Origin: Hydrangea macrophylla
Taxonomy: Eukaryota; Streptophyta; Magnoliopsida; Cornales; Hydrangeaceae
NCBI GenBank assembly: GCA_033977485.1
Contig: CM066991.1
Location: 126,313,999 to 126,377,998, forward strand
Direction of reading: 5' to 3'
DNA: 64,000 nt
Shown here in pieces: positions 55,936-64,000 of this stretch; position 1 is the first letter of the stretch; every line of letters starts with the position of its first letter. The position numbers were made by a program, and so were the translations under genes. The notes below the pieces were generated by a model. The model made no database searches and was not told the origin of the DNA. It worked only from the letters and a program-made list of their open reading frames with translations.

Positions 55936-57398
55936 CAGCAGCCAAAACTAGTATCTTGTCAAAGACATGGTTAAATTCATGGTCTACCTACCCTACTTCA
56001 GACTTCTATGCTGATGATCATCATCACAATATTGATGCTACCCATGAAGATAGTTTTATGGAATTTGTGGATGCGTCCTTGCTAAGGTATCGCGAGCACA
56101 ATATGCGTATGAAGAAGTTTACGCTTCATATTGATAATAAGATTGACGATAGAAAGCTCGTATCGCGAATTGATAATTGGATTGAAACTGCAATTGAAAA
56201 CCAAGTGGAAGAGCTAGACCTCCAGCTTGTAACGAAGACATGGTACACATTGCCTCAAAAATTATTTGTGTCCAAATCGTTGGTAGTTTTGACATTGAAA
56301 GATTGTAAGTTAAACAAGATATCTGATACTAATAATACCATTATCAAGTTTCATTCTCTAAAGAAGCTTTCCCTCGAATACGTATATGTGGATGTTTGTA
56401 CGATTCAGAGCTTAATCTCTGGCTGCCCTTTGATTGAGGAAATTGATCTCTCCCATTGTAGGAATCTGAATAAAATTCATGTGGCTAATCTTCATAGACT
56501 CAAGATAGTCAAAATCATATTCTACGTCAATGAACCAGAGTCCGTTCATATTGATGCGCCAAGTCTTGGAGCCTTTGATATGTGTGGTAGCTGGAAATTG
56601 CCATGGACTACTAATGTGGGCTCTTGTCGAAATCTAAAACATTTACATATAGAGTGCACAAACATTGGAGACCATTCGTTACGTGACCTTATTTCTCAGC
56701 TTCCACTCCTTGAGTTCTTGACACTCCAATTTTGCAACATGCTGGAAAGAATCAACATTTCAAGTAATTCTCTGAGGGAATTTAATTTAATCAACTATGA
56801 GAAGGTTGTTGAGGAAAAGATTGATGCTCCGAATTTGGTTTTGTTTAGTTACACAGGTAAATCTCTGCCATTTTTACACTCAACAAGTGATTCGGTCGTT
56901 TGGAAAGCTACCATATATTTAGGCTCTGACCTCCACCTTGACGCCATATTTTTCAGTAAGTTGAGGGAATTTCTCACAAAGTCAGGTCATTTCATAGACA
57001 TGTGGTTGGACATTTCCTCTCTAGAGTGTACATTTAATATGGAGGAGGAATTACGGAAAATTCCAAATGCCCTTACATGTGAAGTTGAGGATTTTACTTT
57101 GGATATAACTTCACCATCTTTAAGTTGTTTAGCTCTTCTGAATGGCTTATTCTGGATTTGTCATCCCAAGACTCTGGCTTTATTGTGTTCTGAGACTAAC
57201 AAGAATTTTATAAAGGAACTTACTGAGACTTTATCGAACAGAGAAGATCAAAATTGCTGCAGTTCAAGTCATATTAAATGTTGGCGGCATTGTTTGAAAG
57301 ATGTAGAGTTTGACAGCTTAGTTGGAGAGGACGAGGGAATTGAAAATGAGAGGGTCTTGTCGATGGATTCATGGATAGAATTTAGATTGAACTGGTGA
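55936..57398 (+). pseudogene. F-box/LRR (FBD-type) gene 3' piece, long open frame
   Basis: Open from AAKTSILSKTWLNSW (C-terminal half of the F-box) to the TGA at 57396-57398, about 487 codons without a stop. LRR segments: IENQVEELDLQL, SLVVLTLKDCKLNKI, LISGCPLIEEIDLSHC, LKHLHIECTNIGDHSL, LEFLTLQFCNMLERI. The C-terminal CCSSSHIKCWRHCLKDVEF begins an FBD-like domain, and the protein ends EFRLNW like its paralogues. The only visible lesion is the 5.8-kb insertion in the F-box. Either the insertion is recent or the piece is expressed from a new start; the first in-frame ATG would give a protein without an F-box. Confidence 0.88.
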
Positions 57399-57648
57399 GA
57401 TAAGATCAATTTAATTACTTTCTAATTAGACTATAAAATTTGCTGATATAGTGATATATGATTGTTAGATTCTAGATTTGAGGTCCTTTTTTTTTTTTAA
57501 TCTTAATTAAAGTGATTCAATGTTTACTTGTACTGGAACAATTTTAGGATTTTAGAAATGATTATTATAGTCCCACTGGTGTTCACTTGGTCAGTTGGTT
57601 CCTTGACAAAAACACTTTTTAAGTGCTCACTCAGTAAATTTAAAAAAA
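57399..57648 (+). other. 3' flank of the split F-box gene
   Basis: TTTTAGAAATGATTATTATAGTCC and TGTTCACTT (57550-57590) match the flank after the relic at 4590-5833. No gene. Confidence 0.55.
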
Positions 57649-58585
57649 GGGTAAAATACACAAACCTCCCCTGAGGTTTGCCTTAATTACACAGACCTCT
57701 TCTCTTGTTTCAAAAATTACACAGACCTCCCTCGAGGTTTGTAATTAGGTAACAAAATGCCCCCTCCCCTAACGGTCCGTTAGTTTTTTTTACATTAGCC
57801 TCCCCTGAAAATTACAATTAGCCCCCCTAATATTATAAAATTGTCATACTAAGTCCCATTTCTCTTATATTTTTGTTCTAATTATAAAATCCCTCCTCCC
57901 TCCTATGTTTTTGGGTTAATTTTTTTAGCATTAATTTATATCATCTACACAAAATACATATAAATAGGTCCAAAATTTTTTTTTTACCCAAACAAACCTC
58001 TATCAAGCCCCCCATGTATTAATTTTCTAGATCCGCCCCTGTCCCTATGCTTCAAAAGTGGACACTTAACCCCCTGTGATTGTGGACTAAAATAGAATTG
58101 TTATGATTTCACTCAAAACTGACAAAAATTCTAAAATTGGTTAAAAATATAAACACTTAACCCATTTTGTGATGTTAATTTTGGAGTTAACGCTCTTTTA
58201 GTCCACAATCATAGGGGGGGGGGGGGGGGGGGGGGGGGCTTTGTTCGGGGGAAAAAAATTTGGACCTATTTATATATATTTTGTGCAGATGATATAAATT
58301 AATGCTAAAAAAATTAACCCAAAAACATAGGAGGGAGGAGGGATTTTATAATTAGCACAAAAATATAAGAGAAAGGGGGCTTTAGTATGACAATTTTATA
58401 ATATTTGGGGGGCTAATTGTAATTTTCAGGGGAGGCTAATATAAAAAAAACTAACGGACCATTAGGGGAGGGGGTGTTTTGTTACCTAATTACAAACCTC
58501 GAGGGAGGTTTGTGTAATTTTTAAAACAAGAGGAGAGGTTCGTGTAATTAAGGCAAACCTCAAGGGAGGTTTGTGTAATTTACCC
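57649..58585. mobile_element. Large foldback element with ~340-bp arms
   Basis: Left arm 57649-57990, right arm about 58245-58585, inverted copies: GGGTAAAATACACAAACCTC against (inverted) GGGTAAATTACACAAACCTC. Shared internal words are TAATTAGGTAACAAAA, CTCCCCTAACGGTCCGTTAG and ATTATAAAATCCCTCCTCCC. Each arm has sub-repeats AGGTTTGTGTAATT. Flanking TTAAAAAAA and TAAAAAAAA allow a 9-bp target duplication but are low-complexity. Long arms with a GGGTAAATTACAC end suggest a Mutator-like non-autonomous element. The centre holds a smaller inverted pair (GTGATTGTGGACTAAAA at about 58076 and TTTTAGTCCACAATCAT at about 58196) and a run of 25 G at 58214-58238. Confidence 0.85.
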
Positions 58586-59437
58586 TAAAAAAAAAACAAC
58601 ATGCCCTTCATTGTTGCTCTATATGCATACATCTCTACTTATATATTGGCTCCGTTTGGTGCAGTTTAACATGACAGAATGACAGGTTATAGCTTTTAGC
58701 TTTTAGCATTTCAGAAGTACCTCCAGCCCAATTTCAAATAAGTTGAGCTTTTGGGAGGAAAAAAAAAATCTAAGTTCTAAATTCATAAGAGACACCAAAC
58801 ATTTGAATTTTATTTTTAAGCTATATACGTTATATTTTGTAGCTTCTAGTTACAACTAAATGACACCAATAAATTAGCTCATTGTAGGACCAACTTAAAA
58901 TATACGAGAGTGATAAAACTAATGGGCTTTGATTAAATGTATGTGAAAATCTTACAGTTGAGATTTGAGATTTAGTTTTCAAAATTCCCCCATTTTCTCT
59001 CTTCCCCTCATTAGTTTCCCCTCTAAGGAGAAAACCATCCCCATTTCTTGCAATACATATTGGCCATGGAAGAAACAATTGTGTTTATGCATAGTGAAGA
59101 AAAAGAATAAACAAAGGTGTTTTTATTTAATTATTTTATTTTGGTGAAAAACTTATTTTGTGTTGCTCCAAATAGCTAACAACCCAACTTGAGCCAAACA
59201 GTCTCTAAACCCAACCTTAACCAAACAGCCCTAATTTCCAAAAAGAAGCTAAATAGACCCTAAGCCCAACCCTAGGATCTGTTTGACTTTTGGCTTAAGA
59301 GTTGTTTTGCTATTGGCTTAATTAAAGGATGTTTAGCTTATTGGCTTTTGGCTTAACGGTTGCTTGGCTTTTCTCTTAGAAATTCTATTATGAAAATGCT
59401 GTCATAATTATCGAGAAGTGTTTTGAAGGGCAAAATA
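58586..59437. other. Intergenic DNA; possible hAT-like relic
   Basis: GGCTCCGTTTGGTGCAG (58649) and ACCAAACAGCCC (59220-59231) look like facing ends of a decayed hAT-like element, but identity is low. ACCCAACC..AAACAG words recur at 59182-59270. No gene. Confidence 0.35.
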
Positions 59438-60449
59438 TGTAGCACCCCGTATTTCCTTTCCATTAATAAATGTTTATTTCAATTTAATTTTTTTTTGAAA
59501 TATTTATTTGGGGGTCAGACCATAATTTTCTTAAATATAGAAAAATATTTTCTATGGTTTAAAAAAAAATCGATATCTATATTTTTGGTACAACCCGGAA
59601 TTTATTCCTACGCTAGTATTATTTTTCTGTATTTTTTTATATCAACCATAAAAATACCAGTTTTGATTTAAATCTGCGACCTTACCGCGTTTGGGTGTGG
59701 GAGCACGTGAGCTCAACCACACCGTGTAAAATCTACCCATTGCTTGGAGCCCAATTTTGGGCAATCTATATATATCACTCACTGTGTCTCTCATTCTCTC
59801 CCTCACAAACTCTCTATCACTCTCTCAATTCTCTCTACTCTCTCAAGATCAACACACATAACACACACACATATACTCAGATTATATATATATATATATA
59901 CATATTCAGTCACATACATATAGATATATAATTCAAGAACGGAGGAGTAATTTCTCAAATGACGGAATCGACGGCGGATATTCTCGGTCTCAAAATTCTC
60001 TGTATAATCACCTCAGTGAGTATTATAAACTCACTCGCCATGTCTATATATGTATATTTCAGTGTATATAGGTGTGTATATATATATATATGTGAAGAAC
60101 ACCATGAAAGCTTTGAATTGGAGTTTTACAAAACTCAACCAAAATCAATTCAGTGAATTGATTATGGAAGATCTCAGTCCCAATAAGCTACGGTTTCAAT
60201 CCTACGGTTTAATTCATCCGTATGGCGACGTATTGATGATTTGAAGTTTTGTCACTCTAACTTAAATCGCGAAAATTTAGAAATACAATCCGTATTTGTT
60301 TAAATTGATCGCATATTCTTAATCTACGCAAAAAAACTGAAGAAATCCATATATGGCATGACATAATTGAAACAAAAAATAGAAATGGGTATAATTTCAG
60401 TTTGAAATCAAAAACAGGGGAAAAACGAGGAAGATGATGAAACTGTAAC

Positions 60450-60535
60450 AACTCGCTCGCGCGACCTGTTCTCCCCCTTCGCTCGCGCGGACCGCTCGCA
60501 CGACCTGTTCTCCCCCTTCGCTCGCGCGACCTGGC
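60450..60535. repeat. GCTCGCGCGACCTG island of the solo LTR
   Basis: GCTCGCGCGACCTGTTCTCC occurs with small changes three to four times, an ordered short tandem array of an almost palindromic word in otherwise AT-rich DNA. Confidence 0.85.
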
Positions 60536-60824
60536 ATTTTGAGCAGTTTCTATATTTTTATATAAGGGATTGTTTAGAAAAGGTTTTGAAAGTTTTTAAA
60601 GAACTGTTTGACAGATATACTGTTTTAAAAGGCTCACTGTTAGGAATTGAACTTATAAGAACGTCTCAGACGGAGATTTATGTTAAACGAACATCCAGCT
60701 TTGAGATTAATAACTGTTACTACAAATTGTGAACATTGACATACATATTAGGGTCAAGGTTGTGTCAACATGCATGTGTGTGAGAAAATGTGAAAAGAGT
60801 AAAGAGTGGCGGTCTGGTGTGCAA

Positions 60825-61235
60825 CCTCAATATCGATCGGATATTATTCCTGGTATTGGAGGCGACAGTGTTGAGTACGGCTTAGATATCGATCGGATAT
60901 TATTCCTGGTATCTAAGGCGCTCGTTTCGGATATCGATCGGATATTATTCCTGGTATCCGAAGCGATGGTATTGAGTACGGCTTAGATATCGATCGGATA
61001 GTATTCCTGGTATCTAAGGCGCTCGTTTCGGATATCGATCGAATATTATTCCTGGTATCCGAAGCGATGGTTGGTCATGATCGACCTAGATATCGATCGG
61101 ATATTATTCCTGGTATCTGAGGCGATAGCGTGGTGTGCGACCTCAATATCGATTGGATATTATTCTTGGTATTGGAGGCGATAGTGTTGTGTTCGACTTA
61201 GATATCGATCGGATATTATTCTTGGTATCTGAGGT
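60825..61235 (+). repeat. Tandem array GATATCGATCGGATATTATT, eight units
   Basis: Units at about 60831, 60885, 60930, 60986, 61031, 61089, 61144 and 61200, each continuing as CCTGGTATC (two have TTGGTAT). Spacers of 15-30 bp between the units are themselves related in alternate units (GTATTGAGTACGGCTTA and GGCGCTCGTTTCG). Confidence 0.9.
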
Positions 61236-61841
61236 AATAGTTTGGTTGAGTCGAGTCTTGTTGAGAGAAAATAGTCAGAAAGATGAGATGTTACATTATT
61301 CATGCACGGTCGCATATTTATTGCTTACTTTATTCCCCTGTGACTTATGTTAGAATTGGAACCTTGAATCTATTGCTTTTAAAGTTAGATTGCACCGTTG
61401 TTTATTTGCTTATATATACATTGCGAGCACTTGTTTATTTTGCTCACCAGCTTTCATAAGCTGACGGCGTTGATGCATCCTGGACTGTATGTCCAGATTT
61501 TCAGGGTTAGGAGTAGCCAGGGTAATTTCGACTATGCTAGTTAGAGGCAGGGGACTTTCCAGGAGGCTGCTTTATATTTCCTATGTCTTTTTAATTTGGG
61601 TTGTAATAAACTAGTTTTAGACTTTTGAATAAGGCGTCTTGTGCCTAAGCTTATGACTGCTGTAATAGTTAGTAAGTTTTAATTTTGGAGCTTATGTTTT
61701 GTTAGTATCATTTGCTCTAGAAATGTTGTTAAGTTATATTTTGCAGGGACAATTGGTCATACTCACTTGTCACGACCTACGAGTCCATAAAGGAAATTAA
61801 ATGCTTTCCTGTATTATGCTACGTCGGGGCGTGACAAAATA

Positions 61842-61885
61842 TGAATATTACGTCATTATGAAATTAGTTATAATTTCAACTAATG

Positions 61886-61918
<33 letters not shown>
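61842..61918. repeat. (ATT)n microsatellite, left part
   Basis: About ten ATT units at 61888-61918, directly abutting the foldback element at 61919. ATT units resume at 62862-62896 and 63020-63041 on the far side of two insertions. Confidence 0.9.
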
Positions 61919-62859
61919 GGGCAAATATCATTGATCTCCCCTGTGATATGACTTAATATCATAGACCTCCCCTGGGTTCTGAATAATATCATTGACCTCT
62001 CTTATTTTCAAATCCTTGTATCACTGACCTCCTCTCCATTAACTTCCGTTAACTTCTGTTGCTGAATCTGAGTCTTATTTGGCAAACAAGCTGCTGCTTG
62101 TGCGTTTGACGTTCTATAGTTGTCACAAACAAACAAAGCCCTTACTTTTGTTTTATTTAGTTTAATAAATATAATGTTTTGGTTTTAATTGTCTTAAAAA
62201 TAAATTTTCATATATATATATTTAATTGTTTGAAATTCTGTAAACTAGCAAAATAATATGTCCATTTTCCAGTATTAATTAAAATGCTTATTATGGCATT
62301 TAAATAAAAATAGGATTAATACTGAAAAATTGACATAATATTTTACTATTTTATAGAATTTCAAACAATTAAATGTATATCAAAAATTGTTTTTAAAACA
62401 ACTAAAACCAAAACATTATATTTATTAGAGTAATGCTATGCTTCCCAAATTTTTTTTTCCCAAAAGTGCATCCCAAATGATGTGGCAGTGGAGCCAAGTA
62501 AACAACTTCCAATTAAAATTCAAATGGTCCAATATAGTAGACCTGACCCCACTGCCACATCATTTGGGATGCACTTTTAGGAAAAATATTTGGGAAGCAT
62601 AGCATTACTCTATTTATTAAACTAAATAAAACAAAAGTAAGGGCTCTGTTTGTTTGTGACATAACTATAGAACGCTAAACGCACAAGCAGAAGCTTGTTT
62701 GCCAAACAAGACTCAGATTCAACAACAGAAGTTAATGGAGGGGAGGTCAGTGATACACGATTTTGAAAATAAAGGATGTCAATGATATTATTCAAAACCC
62801 AGGGGAGGTCTCTGATATTAGGTCATACCTCAGGAGAGGTCAATGATACATATTTACCC
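61919..62859. mobile_element. Large foldback element inserted in an (ATT)n tract
   Basis: Ends GGGCAAATATCATTGATCTC and (inverted) GGGTAAATATGTATCATTGA. Arms of about 370 bp are inverted copies: AACCCAGGGGAGGTC, TCCATTAACTTCYGTT, GACTCAGATTC, AAACAAGC, CTATAGTTGT. The centre folds at about 62285. The flanking 9-mers TTATTATTA and TTGTTATTA give a one-mismatch target duplication, in repeat DNA. Like 57649-58585 it has GAGGTC..TGAT sub-repeats and long arms, suggesting the same Mutator-like type. The right arm is interrupted by a MITE. Confidence 0.85.
62428..62610. mobile_element. MITE with 9-bp target duplication, nested in the foldback arm
   Basis: Terminal inverted repeats GAGTAATGCTATGCTTCCCA (both ends, inverted), continuing through AAAAGTGCATCCCAAATGAT and TGTGGCAGTGG; flanked by perfect 9-bp duplications TATTTATTA at 62419-62427 and 62611-62619. 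The left foldback arm keeps the uninterrupted site (TAATAAATA, about 62162-62170). 183 bp; the 9-bp duplication points to a Mutator-type MITE. Confidence 0.93.
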
Positions 62860-62896
62860 TTGTTATTATTGTTGTTGTTGTTACTATTTATTATTA

Positions 62897-63019
62897 GGGA
62901 ATTATTTTTCCCACTCCAAAATTGAACTAATACACTCCCTGGTACTACTGACACACTATACAGTCAATGTATTCCATGAAGTGTATTAGTTCATCCATGG
63001 AGTGCAAATGGCAATTCCC
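62897..63019. mobile_element. Small MITE in the (ATT)n tract
   Basis: GGGAATTATTTTTCCCACTCC and (inverted) GGGAATTGCCATTTGCACTC ends; inner GAACTAATACAC against GTGTATTAGTTC. Flanked by TATTATTA on both sides (62889-62896, 63020-63027), ambiguous because of the microsatellite. 123 bp. Confidence 0.85.
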
Positions 63020-63041
63020 TATTATTATTATTATTATTATC

Positions 63042-63398
63042 CAAGTGCAAAAGTAATCAAAAGTTCGAACCAATCTATTTTCCTTTTGGTCATGAATTTG
63101 GGTAGTGCACCACAGTTCATTTTTTAAGTGGCAAATTACGCATATCACCCTTATAATAAGTTTGGAGATTACAACTAAATACAGAGAACTAACCAAGTCT
63201 AATCGTAAGAGGAAAATAAAAGAAATCAGGGAACTACAAAAAAAAAAAGGAAAAAAAAAAACCCAAAAGTTTGAGTTATAATCAAATTTGTAAGCTATTT
63301 ATTTGGAAACCTAAAAAAATTAGTTCACCTTCAAGTATATATACAGACCTAGAAATATCATCTATTATTTGTCCTGCAACACCTTGAAAACCATAGCC
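63042..63398 (+). promoter_or_regulatory. Upstream region of the right-edge F-box gene
   Basis: GGAAACCTAAAAAAATTAGTTCACCTTCAAG, TATATATACAGACCTAGAAATATC (TATA box at 63336-63343) and ACCTTGAAAACCATAG before ATG match the leader of the intact gene at 8000-9583 module by module. Distal DNA is AT-rich up to the microsatellite. Confidence 0.65.
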
Positions 63399-64000
63399 AT
63401 GGACCGAATATCAGAATTGCCAGAAGAGATAATCCATCATATACTCTCCCTCCTCCCCACAAAAGAAGCAGCCAAAACTATTGTCTTGTCCAGGACATGG
63501 CTTCGTTTATGGTGTACATACCCTATTTCAGACTTCCAAGATTACTTCTACTTAAACGACATGGTTCATACCTATTCTGCCGAAGATCACAATGATCATG
63601 TGACTGAAGAAAATTCACAAAACTTTATGAAATTCGTCGATGAGTCCTTGCTAAGGTATCGAGAGCAGAATATGCATATGAAGAAGTTTAGGCTCCATAC
63701 AAACAAGATCGATGCTAGAAAGTTTGCATCGCGAATAGATAATTGGATTGAAATTGCCTTTGAAAATCAAGTGGAAGAGCTAGACATTTCTATATCGGGT
63801 AGATGTTACGAATTGCCTCAGACAATATTTATGTCTAAATATTTGGTAGTTCTGAGGTTGTATGGTTGTAAGTTAATTAAGAAGAAATCTGAAACTAACA
63901 CCATCAAGTTTCATTCTCTAAAGAAGCTTTTGCTTAATGAGGTCTATTTGGATGATTGCATGATTCATAGCTTAATCTCTAGCTCCCCTTTGATTGAAGA
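63399..64000 (+). CDS. F-box/LRR (FBD-type) protein, 5' part, runs off right edge
   Basis: ATG 63399 opens a frame that stays open for 200 codons to the window end. Residues 1-45 are a complete F-box (MDRISELPEEIIHHILSLLP, AAKTIVLSRTWLRLW). About residues 90-125 have ESLLRYREQNMHMKKFRLH, then LRRs begin: IENQVEELDIS-like (FENQVEELDIS), YLVVLRLYGCKL, LKKLLLNEVYLDDC, LISSSPLIEE. No lesion is seen. It is the closest paralogue of the 4590-5833 relic and shares its promoter modules with the 8000-9583 gene. Expected role is substrate adaptor in an SCF ubiquitin ligase; target unknown. Confidence 0.9.
   Translation, partial: MDRISELPEEIIHHILSLLPTKEAAKTIVLSRTWLRLWCTYPISDFQDYFYLNDMVHTYSAEDHNDHVTEENSQNFMKFVDESLLRYREQNMHMKKFRLHTNKIDARKFASRIDNWIEIAFENQVEELDISISGRCYELPQTIFMSKYLVVLRLYGCKLIKKKSETNTIKFHSLKKLLLNEVYLDDCMIHSLISSSPLIE

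Larger units (their letters stand above)
59438..61836 (+). mobile_element. Solo LTR of the 14364-31834 chromovirus family
   Basis: Ends TGTAGCACCCCG and CGGGGCGTGACA with perfect target duplications AAATA at 59433-59437 and 61837-61841. It is the inverse complement of the 14364-16780 LTR along its length: GAGCACGTGAGCTC, the TATATATA region, GAAGATCTCAGTCCCAATAAGC, the CTCGCGCGA island (60450-60535), the tandem array (60825-61235) and the GTCACGACCTACGAGTCC end. 2.4 kb, no internal region, thus recombined to a solo LTR. Confidence 0.94.

Overview
This window looks like nuclear DNA of a flowering plant, most likely a eudicot; I cannot name the species. The evidence is an AT-rich, intron-bearing, transposon-dense sequence with an F-box/LRR (FBD-type) gene cluster, chromovirus-type Ty3/gypsy elements, a Cassandra TRIM with 5S rRNA-like LTRs, a PIF/Harbinger transposon, a Helitron with a plant-type RPA gene, a CACTA-like element and many MITEs. 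No bacterial, organellar or CRISPR features were seen.

Layout. 1-4395: right-hand part of a minus-strand Ty3/gypsy element (gag-protease-RT running off the left edge, PBS, 2-kb LTR). 4590-9799: F-box paralogues, namely a decayed + copy, a truncated - copy cut by a LINE tail, and one intact - gene (8000-9583) with its promoter. 9800-11938: a probable TIR element filled with GGT-rich minisatellite and 20-bp palindromes. 11947-14358: low-information DNA, a foldback MITE in a TATC microsatellite and an old LTR fragment. 14364-31834: a nested tower of retroelements. The host is a minus-strand chromovirus bounded by two long LTRs and a 4/5 target duplication. A copia-type solo LTR sits in its integrase and a gypsy-type solo LTR in its RT. 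Its right LTR carries another solo LTR, a complete Cassandra TRIM and a MITE. 31835-34135: F-box upstream and coding debris, plus a Stowaway MITE. 34506-41569: a minus-strand Helitron remnant with an RPA1-like gene and a truncated Rep/helicase gene. 41570-45940: AT-rich duplicated DNA and a MITE. 45941-49702: a PIF/Harbinger element with an apparently complete three-exon DDE transposase. 50046-57398: an F-box gene split by a 5.8-kb CACTA-like element that has captured part of a coatomer beta-prime gene. 57649-63019: two large foldback elements, a solo LTR of the 14364 family, and small MITEs. 63399-64000: the 5' part of another open F-box gene.

The host-gene content is one family, F-box/LRR substrate adaptors for SCF ubiquitin ligases. 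Of seven recognisable copies, one is complete, one is open to the window edge, and the rest are truncated, mutated or interrupted. The rest is mostly transposon sequence whose nesting, target duplications and solo LTRs give a relative insertion history.
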